In this document: positions 8,534 to 15,586 of the stretch, one piece after another
Layout: every line of letters starts with the position of its first letter
Position numbering within the stretch: the first letter of the stretch is position 1
Notes under the pieces: model-generated
Told to the model about the DNA's origin: nothing
The model's database searches: none
What the model saw: the letters and a program-made list of their open reading frames with translations, nothing else
Program-made: the position numbers and the translations under genes
DNA from: Phaeobacter gallaeciensis DSM 26640
GTDB lineage: Bacteria > Pseudomonadota > Alphaproteobacteria > Rhodobacterales > Rhodobacteraceae
Length of the DNA: 64,000 nt
Assembly (NCBI RefSeq): GCF_000511385.1
Contig: NC_023141.1
Coordinates: forward strand, 1-64,000
Direction of reading: 5' to 3'

Positions 8534-10387
8534 ATGACGAAACAATCCAAAATTATCGCAACCGAGGCCCGCATTCCGCTGGCTATGCTGACACTTTCCC
8601 CGTTGAACCCGCGCCAGCATGTTCCCGAGCATGAAGTGGCCGAACTGGCACAAAGCATCTGGGCCGCTGGTCTGATCCAACCAATCGCGGGTCTTGGCGA
8701 TGATGTGGGCGGAGCCGACATTGTTGCAGGCGGTCGCCGCTTGCGGGCCTTGCAGTATCTCGCAGAGCAGCACCCGAACATGGCAGATACGCGCCCCGAA
8801 CTGGCGAACCCAATGGTTATGCTGGCACCGGACGTAGAAACCGCCGAACAATGGGCTTACGCCGAGAACGTGGCACGGCGCGATCTGTCACCCGCCGATG
8901 AAATCCGTGCCTATGGCAAGATGGAAGCCGCAGGATCGACGCCAGCCGCTATCGCTCGCTCTTTCGCAGTCACGGAAAAGCACGTCTATCGCCGCCTTGC
9001 GCTGGCGAACCTGCCAAGTCAGGTAATCGACGCACTGGCCGAGGGAGAAATCAATCTCAGCATGGCCGCATGTTTCACGATCAGCGATGATGAAAAGCAC
9101 AGCCTTGAAGTCTTGGAGCGGGTTCGCGGCGAGAACTGGAATGACTACCGGTTGAAGAACATGCTCAAGCCCGACAGCGTGGAAGGCACCGACCGCCGCG
9201 CGATCTTTGTTGGCGAGGATGCCTATAAGGACGCTGGCGGCAAAATGGGCGGTGATCTGTTTGCCGAAGTCACCCTGTTCGACAACCCCGATATTCTGGA
9301 AACCCTGTTTCTCGAAAAGCTGGAAGCCGAGGCCAAGCGCATCCGTGAGGATGAAGGCTGGAATTGGGTCGAAGTCACCGAGCGCGATTACGTGTGCAGC
9401 TACAACATGGGGCTGGAAAAATATGGTCGTGTTTATGCCGAAGAAGGAGCGTTGAACGAGGAAGAAACAGAGCGTTACTACGAGTTGGCCGAACTGGCCG
9501 AAGGCGAGGTTCTGGACGAAGAAGGCCAAGCCGAACTGGAAACCTTGCAGGCGATCCTTGACGGGGAGTTCACCGAAGAACAGAAGGTGTTCGCAGGGGC
9601 ATATGTCTATGTTGGCCGTGATGGTCAGGTGCAGGTATCAGGCGGGTTCATCAAGCCAGAAGCCAAGAAGGCAGCAATTGAGGCGGGTGTGTTGCGCGGA
9701 TCGGCACATAGCACTGGCGGCAGTGATGTGAAGAAGTCGCCTATCTCTCAAAAGCTGGCCGACGATCTTTCTCGCATCGCCCAAGGGGCGCAGCAACACG
9801 CGATCTTGCGCGATCCTGACTTGCTGATCGACCTTCTGGCCTACCAGTTGAGCCACAATCTTTTCTGGAAAACGCCCTACGGGATTTCCCTGAATACTGT
9901 ACCGAACTGGCCGACCACCGAAGGCAATGGCTATGAACTGGACGAACGCCTGTCCAGCACCCCGCCGCGCGATATGTATGATGCCAAAGACCTTGGTGCA
10001 TCTTTCCGCGCATTCCGCAAGAAAGGTGCTGACCACATCAAAGGCGAACTGACCCGTTTTCTGGCCGCGCAGTATCAGGGTGGTGACGCCAAGCTGGCGG
10101 CGATGGTGGCGAAGGAAACCAAGCCCAATATCCGCGAGGTCTGGACGCCGACCGCTGAAAACTTCTTTGGTCGCGTGGGTGGTCCTTACATGGTCGAGAT
10201 TTGGCGCGATCTTCTGGACCTGTCCGAAGATCACCCGACCGCAACGACTTTTGCCAAGCTGAAAAAGGGCGAGAAGGCCGAGAAGTTGGAGAAGCTGTTT
10301 TCGGATGCCGACATGCGCAAGGCGCACAACGTCACCGACGAGCAGGCGGCAAAGATCGACGCATGGTTGCCCGAGGGCATGGGCTGA
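8534..10387 (+). CDS. ParB/RepB/Spo0J-family DNA-binding protein (large)
   Basis: The 617-aa protein starts with a ParB N-terminal domain (LSPLNPRQHVPE, ELAQSIWAAGLIQPIAGL) followed by a helix-turn-helix (SPADEIRAYGKME...TPAAIARSFAVTEKHVYRRLALANL at roughly 115-165) and a long C-terminal part rich in Glu. It is much longer than the usual 300-aa partition ParB and has no ParA neighbour, which fits the large orphan ParB-like proteins of conjugative plasmids. ATG 8534 was chosen because AAGGA sits 8 bp upstream and overlaps the alternative ATG at 8525. Exact role (partition, nuclease or regulation) is unknown. Confidence 0.8.
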   Translation: MTKQSKIIATEARIPLAMLTLSPLNPRQHVPEHEVAELAQSIWAAGLIQPIAGLGDDVGGADIVAGGRRLRALQYLAEQHPNMADTRPELANPMVMLAPDVETAEQWAYAENVARRDLSPADEIRAYGKMEAAGSTPAAIARSFAVTEKHVYRRLALANLPSQVIDALAEGEINLSMAACFTISDDEKHSLEVLERVRGENWNDYRLKNMLKPDSVEGTDRRAIFVGEDAYKDAGGKMGGDLFAEVTLFDNPDILETLFLEKLEAEAKRIREDEGWNWVEVTERDYVCSYNMGLEKYGRVYAEEGALNEEETERYYELAELAEGEVLDEEGQAELETLQAILDGEFTEEQKVFAGAYVYVGRDGQVQVSGGFIKPEAKKAAIEAGVLRGSAHSTGGSDVKKSPISQKLADDLSRIAQGAQQHAILRDPDLLIDLLAYQLSHNLFWKTPYGISLNTVPNWPTTEGNGYELDERLSSTPPRDMYDAKDLGASFRAFRKKGADHIKGELTRFLAAQYQGGDAKLAAMVAKETKPNIREVWTPTAENFFGRVGGPYMVEIWRDLLDLSEDHPTATTFAKLKKGEKAEKLEKLFSDADMRKAHNVTDEQAAKIDAWLPEGMG

Positions 10388-10394
10388 AACCAGA

Positions 10395-10416
10395 GGCAGG
10401 GCGCTTGCGCCCTGCC
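10395..10416 (+). terminator. Hairpin after the ParB-like gene
   Basis: GGCAGGGCG pairs perfectly with CGCCCTGCC around a 4-nt loop. It lies 7 bp after the ParB stop. There is no T tract, so it may be a weak terminator or a 3-prime stabilising hairpin. Confidence 0.5.
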
Positions 10417-10441
10417 CCATCCACCGATGGAGGATTGATCT

Positions 10442-10717
10442 ATGACCAGCTTCAAATGGATACCCACCGCGCCCGGCCCCGATGGCCGACCCCGTGAATA
10501 TCAGATCGAGGGTCATATCGGGAAAATCGGGGTGAAGCGTTACACCGGAAACCGCCCGTTGCGTCCTTACTATCTGGCTGGGCCGAATGTGCCGGAGGAA
10601 TTTGGTGGCTATTACCGGCTTCTGGCAGATGCGAAAAAAGATGCTGAGGCTATCTTGCGCGACATTTTGAACGAGACCGGAACCGTTGATGAGGATGAGC
10701 AACCATGCCTTTTGTGA
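10442..10717 (+). CDS. Hypothetical protein
   Basis: The 91-aa product (MTSFKWIPTAPGPDGRPREY...) has a good GGAGG site 8 bp upstream. No family recognised. Its end overlaps the next gene by 13 nt; together with the following gene it forms a tight three-gene operon. Confidence 0.6.
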   Translation: MTSFKWIPTAPGPDGRPREYQIEGHIGKIGVKRYTGNRPLRPYYLAGPNVPEEFGGYYRLLADAKKDAEAILRDILNETGTVDEDEQPCLL

Positions 10718-11031
10718 ACCCGACGAACGAAGGCCGTGTGCTGAAAATGGTCGAGACGTTGCAGCTAATTTTGAAGTCAGCACAGTCCAATAGTGCCGAG
10801 GATACGGATATTCAAGACATGCTGCGACCATTGACCGACGAGTTGGCCGGTCTAGGTGCCGCCGCCGCGCCGACCGTGGCGCAGGACGTTCGCCAGGAAC
10901 AACGAGGATCATGGACCGGCAAGGCTCCGCAATGGGCCAGTGTTCACGACATGGCCGAGCAAGCCGATCTGAAAGACCTGACGGTCGCCATGGCCGTTTA
11001 TCTGAACCGGATTGACGAGGCACTGTCATGA
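10705..11031 (+). CDS. Hypothetical protein
   Basis: The 108-aa, mostly helical product (VETLQLILKSAQSN..., MLRPLTDELAGLGAAAAP) has no recognised family. It overlaps the previous gene by 13 nt and the next by 4 nt (ATGA), so its translation is probably coupled to both. Confidence 0.6.
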   Translation: MPFVNPTNEGRVLKMVETLQLILKSAQSNSAEDTDIQDMLRPLTDELAGLGAAAAPTVAQDVRQEQRGSWTGKAPQWASVHDMAEQADLKDLTVAMAVYLNRIDEALS

Positions 11032-11447
11032 GGTTCAAACGTCAGATGCGCCACCCGTTCACAGATACCGAGCGCAAACGCGCCGCCTTGCGCCGGAAGC
11101 AGCGCAAAGAGCGTGAGGCGTTGCCGCTGTTGGCCCCGCTGGTAGCCGCTGCACAACCCGGCGAAGACGATGTTATGCGCGCCCGCGCCGAGGCTTGGGC
11201 AAAACAGGAGGCAAAAGATCGGGCTGACCGCGCACGGGCATGGCGCAAGGCGCGGCGCAGACTTGCTGATCTGCCGCGCCGTGAGCGGACCATCCTACGA
11301 AAAGCGTGGAATGGTGCGCCATATCCGGCCACCCCTGTCTACCTGCTCGAATTTCTGCACAGATACCTTGTCGGTGTCTTTTCGCTCGATGATCTGCCCT
11401 TTGATCCGTCGATTCCGACCGATGCGCATGGTCGCCGTATTACCTGA
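11028..11447 (+). CDS. Basic hypothetical protein
   Basis: The 139-aa product is very rich in Arg, Lys and Ala in its first 90 residues (RKRAALRRKQRKEREAL...), suggesting a charged helix that could bind nucleic acid. The C-terminus is less charged. No family recognised. It is the last gene of the 10442-11447 operon, with a terminator 55 bp downstream. Confidence 0.55.
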   Translation: MRFKRQMRHPFTDTERKRAALRRKQRKEREALPLLAPLVAAAQPGEDDVMRARAEAWAKQEAKDRADRARAWRKARRRLADLPRRERTILRKAWNGAPYPATPVYLLEFLHRYLVGVFSLDDLPFDPSIPTDAHGRRIT

Positions 11448-11500
11448 AGGACGAAACGCCCCGTCCACCTGATAGAAATTCCTTGTGGTGAGGATCAACT

Positions 11501-11527
11501 GGCCCCGCTTCGGCGGGGCTTCTTTTT
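11501..11527 (+). terminator. Rho-independent terminator
   Basis: GCCCCG pairs with CGGGGC around a short TTCG-type loop, followed by CTTCTTTTT. It ends the 10442-11447 operon. Confidence 0.8.
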
Positions 11528-11598
11528 GCTGAATATTCATTATTGCATTGCTTGAATATTCGTTTTGGGATATACATATGAGTGACAGGAGAACCGCT

Positions 11599-11844
11599 AT
11601 GCCCCTCTATATTCGAGACGATCAAGTTGATGATCTTGCCGTTCGCTTCATGAAGCTGACCGGCGCAAAATCCAAAACGGATGCAGTTCGTAAGGCACTT
11701 ATGGCCCAGCTTGAAGCCGTTTCCAATCAGAAACCGCTTTTAGAGCGCCTTGAGCCGATCCTGAAACGCGCCGACGATCTGGGTCCGGCTGATCCTGATT
11801 TCGACATGAAGAAATTCACTGACGAAATGTGGGAAGACGCCTAA
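11599..11844 (+). CDS. vapB: VapB-like antitoxin
   Basis: The 81-aa protein (MPLYIRDDQVDDLAVRFMKL, then TGAKSKTDAVRKALMAQLEA) matches the Rv0623-type VapB antitoxin fold, with an N-terminal DNA-binding part and an acidic C-terminus that would bind the toxin. ATG 11599 has AGGAG 8 bp upstream. Its stop overlaps the vapC start (TAATG), the standard coupled arrangement. Confidence 0.8.
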   Translation: MPLYIRDDQVDDLAVRFMKLTGAKSKTDAVRKALMAQLEAVSNQKPLLERLEPILKRADDLGPADPDFDMKKFTDEMWEDA

Positions 11845-12263
11845 TGTTCATTGACGCATCTGCGATTTTCGCAGTCCTCAATCGCGAGGCTGGCTATGAA
11901 GACCTGGCCCGCCGCATCGACGATGTGACAGACCAGCTCTACACGTCGCCTTTGTCTCGCTTTGAAGCTTCGGTCAGTCTGGCGCGGCAGCGCTCAGGCA
12001 AAGACAAGAAGCCTTCCCCCGAGTTGGTTCAGGAATGCGCCTCGCTGGTTTCAGATTTTGTGAAAGAGGTTAAGGCGAAGGATATTCATATCACCAGCAG
12101 CATTGGCGACGGTGCCATCTGCGCCGCCGCTGAATATGGCAAGACCGTCGGTCATGCCGCCGATTTGAACTTCGGAGATTGCTTCACCTACGCTTGCGCG
12201 AAGGCGTACAGGTTGAAGCTGATTTACAAAGGCAATGACTTTTCCGAAACGGATTTGGCGTAG
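11844..12263 (+). CDS. vapC: VapC-like PIN-domain toxin
   Basis: The 139-aa PIN-domain protein starts MFIDASAIFAVLNRE with the first catalytic Asp, has a conserved Glu in SRFEASVSL, and a later acidic pair in AADLNFGDCFTYACAKAY followed by LIYKGNDFSETDL. These are the four acidic positions of VapC ribonucleases, which cut tRNA or rRNA when not held by VapB. All appear intact. It forms an addiction module with the upstream gene. Confidence 0.85.
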   Translation: MFIDASAIFAVLNREAGYEDLARRIDDVTDQLYTSPLSRFEASVSLARQRSGKDKKPSPELVQECASLVSDFVKEVKAKDIHITSSIGDGAICAAAEYGKTVGHAADLNFGDCFTYACAKAYRLKLIYKGNDFSETDLA

Positions 12264-12299
12264 CGCCGTTTCAAGGATTTCCAACAAAGGTGTAGATCA

Positions 12300-12725
12300 T
12301 TGAGTGAACACAATGGTGAGCAGGTAATTGAAGCAGAGCTAAACCTGCGCCCTCAGGACCGCTTCAGTAATCCAAATAACTATGCAATCGCACCTGAACA
12401 TGACACAAGCTATTGTTCGTTCAAAATCGACGCGCCTAAGCGTTCTGGGGTCTATTGGATTAGTTTGGACGGCATCGTTGTTTATGTCGGTCGCGCCAAA
12501 TGTCTCCACAATCGGCTCAGTATTCAATATGGCACTGTGTCGCCTCGCCACCCATTCAAGGGTGGACAACTGCAAAAATGTCGAACGAATGCCAAGATCA
12601 ATGCAGCGCTCCATGCCGGGTCTTCTGTCGCCTTTAGGTGGGAAGCTTGTGAAGATTACGTAGAGCGCGAAAAGCGCATACTTGAAGATCCTATCCGTCG
12701 TCCGCCATGGAACCTAAGATCATGA
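12300..12725 (+). CDS. GIY-YIG nuclease-family protein
   Basis: The 141-aa protein contains GVYWISLDGIVVYVGRAK, the GIY-YIG core (here GVY...VYVG), followed by an Arg in the next helix (LHNRLSIQYG) and a C-terminal Glu region. It is a stand-alone GIY-YIG domain of the restriction/repair type, target unknown. The start is TTG at 12300 after ACAAAGGTG. The next two genes have the same ribosome-site context. Confidence 0.7.
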   Translation: MSEHNGEQVIEAELNLRPQDRFSNPNNYAIAPEHDTSYCSFKIDAPKRSGVYWISLDGIVVYVGRAKCLHNRLSIQYGTVSPRHPFKGGQLQKCRTNAKINAALHAGSSVAFRWEACEDYVEREKRILEDPIRRPPWNLRS

Positions 12726-12756
12726 AGAATGGAAATTACAACAAAGGTGCAAGGGA

Positions 12757-13092
12757 ATGAGCGGATATGACCTTCGAACAGTGAAAGCGATGCAAGACGC
12801 AGGGCTTGTCGCAGAGGTTCGGTTCGGTGGGGGCTTCTGTTCTCAAACGAGAGTTCAGCTCACACCGGATCAGGTTATCGGGTATCTTGATCAGGGATTG
12901 GATTACGTGCTTCGCCTTCAAGGTATTGAGCCGGATGAATTTGAGGAATGGCAGCAAGCGGATGGACGGGCGCTGTGCATGGAAACGCTCAAGAATGGTA
13001 AGCTATGTGGCAACCAAGTAGCGTCACAATGTTCCCTCGATGACTGGAAACGGCTTCACAGAAATGAATACTGTCGCACCCATGGTGGGTGA
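12757..13092 (+). CDS. Hypothetical protein with a Cys/His C-terminus
   Basis: The 111-aa product has a C-terminal pattern C...C...C...C-x-THGG (ALCMETLKNGKLCGNQV, then SLDDWKRLHRNEYCRTHGG), suggesting a small zinc-binding module. ACAAAGGTG lies about 10 bp upstream. No family recognised. The end is 24 bp before the next gene start. Confidence 0.5.
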   Translation: MSGYDLRTVKAMQDAGLVAEVRFGGGFCSQTRVQLTPDQVIGYLDQGLDYVLRLQGIEPDEFEEWQQADGRALCMETLKNGKLCGNQVASQCSLDDWKRLHRNEYCRTHGG

Positions 13093-13115
13093 GACTTCCA
13101 CGAAAGGTGTTCCTG

Positions 13116-13364
13116 ATGAATGACACCGTTCTCCATCGTGTTTATCTCTGTGCTTATGGTGGCTGGGAAGCGCCGCGCTGGATGCGCCGATGTTTGGCGC
13201 GTTCAAACCTTCACCGGGCTTGGCTTTGTGGTTTTCACGGCTGGTTTGAAGAGGCGGGCGTGAAATATGGCCCAGCCAACCCCTATCCACCAGCTGATCA
13301 AGAAGCAGAAGATTTGGAAGATTGGTCGGAGACCTTAACCCGATACGGTTTGCCGCCGGGTTGA
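13116..13364 (+). CDS. Hypothetical protein
   Basis: The 82-aa product (MNDTVLHRVYLCAYGGWEAP...) is rich in Trp and has no recognised family. ATG 13116 has GAAAGGTG upstream, like the two preceding genes; an in-frame ATG at 13089 would overlap the previous gene. Confidence 0.45.
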   Translation: MNDTVLHRVYLCAYGGWEAPRWMRRCLARSNLHRAWLCGFHGWFEEAGVKYGPANPYPPADQEAEDLEDWSETLTRYGLPPG

Positions 13365-13435
13365 TGGCTGTTTTTGCCCATTTTGGGAGGGCCAATGCCC
13401 CCCCCGAAATGGGTTCGTGCTATTCGCACGGAACT

Positions 13436-13891
13436 TCAGCACCAGCTCTGTCGTCTACCGCCCTGGTAAGGACGCGCCAGACCTTCAGCAATCAATCGAC
13501 TGCCGAGATCTTCGCCTTGTATCAGAAGTCGTGCCAACCCGCGTCCGTATTTGTCTCGCCCTGGCAACACGATCAGATCTACAATCCCAGCATCTTCCAC
13601 GAGTTGTCTTGCGCGGCGTGTCGCTTCGTTTCCCAAAGCCAGCTCATAGCTGCATTTTGCGTGGCGCGTTTCCGGCGTGTCAAACCCGACCAGCCGAAAC
13701 CGCTGGTCTGAAATCGCTATCGTGTCGCCATCAATCATGTAGATTTTTCGAGCTGAGAGAACTTCCCCGACAGCTGCCGTTGATTGTATCATCAGCAGCA
13801 TGGCAGCCAAAAAGAAAACACTCGATTTTACCCAAGGCAAACCGCGCCAAACCTGGCTGGGATATGTGCTTGCTGGCGCTGTTTTTTCCAT
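13436..13891 (-). CDS. Secreted staphylococcal-nuclease-like protein
   Basis: The protein of about 151 aa has an N-terminal hydrophobic segment (SSVFFLAAMLLMIQSTAAVG) consistent with a signal peptide, then an SNase-like domain: YMIDGDTIAI, FRLVGFDTPETR with the Asp/Glu pair, and a GRDKYGRGLARLL segment carrying the catalytic-type Arg. SNase proteins cut DNA and RNA with calcium and would act outside the cytoplasm. Its 5-prime end overlaps the oppositely oriented DUF192 gene by about 92 bp, unless it starts at 13801. Confidence 0.65.
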   Translation of the reverse strand: MEKTAPASTYPSQVWRGLPWVKSSVFFLAAMLLMIQSTAAVGEVLSARKIYMIDGDTIAISDQRFRLVGFDTPETRHAKCSYELALGNEATRRARQLVEDAGIVDLIVLPGRDKYGRGLARLLIQGEDLGSRLIAEGLARPYQGGRRQSWC

Positions 13892-14327
13892 AGCCCTACT
13901 GTCCATCTTCGCAGCCCTGTCCGCTTCCTCGGCGCGGTCACTCTGCCGTTATATCTCTGTCTCGATGCTATCGCCTGAGTTGGTGTTGACTGCCGAGCTG
14001 GCGGCAACATCGAGGGCAAAGCTTGCGGGGATGCAAAATCGCTCTACCTTCGCCCCGGCTGATGCCATGCTGTTCACATATGACGATCCTAAGCTTGTGT
14101 CTTTCTGGATGAAAGACACGCCTATTCCCCTCGACATTATTTTTCTTGATGCAGCGGGTGTGGTCTCTCAGATCGAGCCTTCGGCGCCGCCGGAATCGAT
14201 AGTGCCGATTGAAAGCGCGCGGCCCATTATGGCCGCTCTCGAAGTTCCTTCCGGCACCGCTTCCAGCAGGGGGATCGAGATCGGTTCAAGGATGGTATTT
14301 GATCCAGAGCGTTGTATTGACCCGTAG
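13800..14327 (+). CDS. DUF192 family exported protein
   Basis: The 175-aa protein begins with a basic stretch and a hydrophobic segment (YVLAGAVFSIALLSIFAALSA at about 21-41), then the DUF192 signature: ELAATSRAKLAGMQNR, SFWMKDTPIPLDIIFLD, and a C-terminal G-x-x-S-R-G-I-E-I-G-SRM-like end. DUF192 proteins are small exported beta proteins of unknown role. If it starts at 13800, its first 92 bases overlap the SNase gene on the other strand; an internal ATG at 13965 would remove the overlap but also the signal segment. Confidence 0.65.
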   Translation: MAAKKKTLDFTQGKPRQTWLGYVLAGAVFSIALLSIFAALSASSARSLCRYISVSMLSPELVLTAELAATSRAKLAGMQNRSTFAPADAMLFTYDDPKLVSFWMKDTPIPLDIIFLDAAGVVSQIEPSAPPESIVPIESARPIMAALEVPSGTASSRGIEIGSRMVFDPERCIDP

Positions 14328-14403
14328 CCGATCACATTCATTTAGCAATTATGTCCGCGAGTTTTGCAATCGCTGAGCGATTGATATCATTGGATCAAGA
14401 AAG

Positions 14404-14431
14404 GCGTGCATAAGTCTTGATTTATGCACGC
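14404..14431. terminator. Bidirectional terminator
   Basis: GCGTGCATAA pairs perfectly with TTATGCACGC around an 8-nt loop, between the convergent DUF192 gene and the 374-aa gene of the restriction operon. Confidence 0.7.
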
Positions 14432-14438
14432 TCTGCCA

Positions 14439-15563
14439 TCAAAGCGGAAAACCAAGAACCAATGCGAGCCAAGTAAACGCCTTATAAATAAGGGTTCCGA
14501 TTCCGCCAACAATGGCACCTGCAAGGGCTTTGCTACCCAGAGATTTAACTTGGTCCTTCGTCATACGGAAAAAGTCGGAAACTTCTTCTCCCACCTTTTG
14601 TAAAGCACTCGTCGCTTCGGCCACTGCCTCAACATCGGGAGTATCTGATGAAACTTCGGTTTGAATGGCATTAATGTTGACGCTGATGGAAACCCCGATG
14701 TGCTGTGGAAGGGCCATTTCCGGCGGCGGTTGGTTGTGCCCCATACCACCATGAGCTGGGGTCTCAGTGGCTCGTGCAACTAACGGTGCAAAGTCTTGAA
14801 TAAGCGAGAGCAATTCTTGCCGCGCTTCCAGTTCTTCAGGGGTGCCCAACTGAAGCCTGGGTGTTTCCCTGATTTGTTGGCGCACTTCGCCGAGGGAAGG
14901 GAGCTGGTCGGCTTGTTCAACATGTTCCGCCATCGCCTCTTCCGCACGGCGGCGCATATTTGGGTGGGCATCACTCGGAGCCCATTCGTAGATACCATCT
15001 TGATCTTGAACGATTTCCACAGCTTTCTCGATAGCTTCTTCGGAGGCGATGCCCGAGAATTGATCAGACAACTCTTCTGAAGCATCATACGGCCCACCCC
15101 AGATATATTCGTAGTTATAGGGGCTATTCTTGTCTGCCGCATATGGCGTTTGGTTCTGAGGATCTTCGAACATGCGATTGAACCAGGAAACCATTTGTTC
15201 AATTTGTTCACTTTCCGTCAAGTCGGCCCACTCTTCTTTTGAGGCGACTTCGGAGGGATCAAAAAGATCTTCCAGATCACGGTCATCGTCGTGGTCGAGG
15301 CTGTATTCGAAATCCTGAATTATGCGCGCCTGTCCTACCTCTGTCGTATTATAGTTTTGAATACCCAATGGGTACTCCCAGAGATTCCATGCCAAAGCAC
15401 CCAAGACATTATGCTCAATGGTAGCCTGGTAATGGTACTCCAGCCCCATTGGCCGATCTTGAGCATCAACCACCGCCCAATCCAACTCGTCATGCTCGAT
15501 ACTAAATCGCTGCCCAGACAAATTGTCTTCAAGTATTGCCGTACCAGTACATTCAACAATCAT
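14439..15563 (-). CDS. 374-aa protein of the type ISP / GHKL operon, membrane-anchored
   Basis: No family recognised. The first 90 residues form a compact domain (LDWAVVDAQDRPMGLEYHY, LGALAWNLWEYPLGIQNYN). The middle is acidic and helical, and the HGGMGHNQPP motif at about 270 is a segment I have seen in other alphaproteobacterial plasmid proteins. The C-terminus has a hydrophobic stretch (GAIVGGIGTLIYKAFTWLAL) likely to enter a membrane. It starts 23 bp after the GHKL-nuclease gene and so is probably the third gene of that operon, a candidate effector or helper. That role is inference. Confidence 0.6.
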   Translation of the reverse strand: MIVECTGTAILEDNLSGQRFSIEHDELDWAVVDAQDRPMGLEYHYQATIEHNVLGALAWNLWEYPLGIQNYNTTEVGQARIIQDFEYSLDHDDDRDLEDLFDPSEVASKEEWADLTESEQIEQMVSWFNRMFEDPQNQTPYAADKNSPYNYEYIWGGPYDASEELSDQFSGIASEEAIEKAVEIVQDQDGIYEWAPSDAHPNMRRRAEEAMAEHVEQADQLPSLGEVRQQIRETPRLQLGTPEELEARQELLSLIQDFAPLVARATETPAHGGMGHNQPPPEMALPQHIGVSISVNINAIQTEVSSDTPDVEAVAEATSALQKVGEEVSDFFRMTKDQVKSLGSKALAGAIVGGIGTLIYKAFTWLALVLGFPL

Positions 15564-15586
15564 TGCTTTTTCTTATTCATGCTGCA

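Noticed and set aside
9638..11038. 466-aa minus-strand open frame opposite the ParB-like gene and the next genes
   Set aside because: It lies opposite well-supported coding genes with ribosome sites and shows no recognisable family; it is a long shadow frame caused by codon bias.
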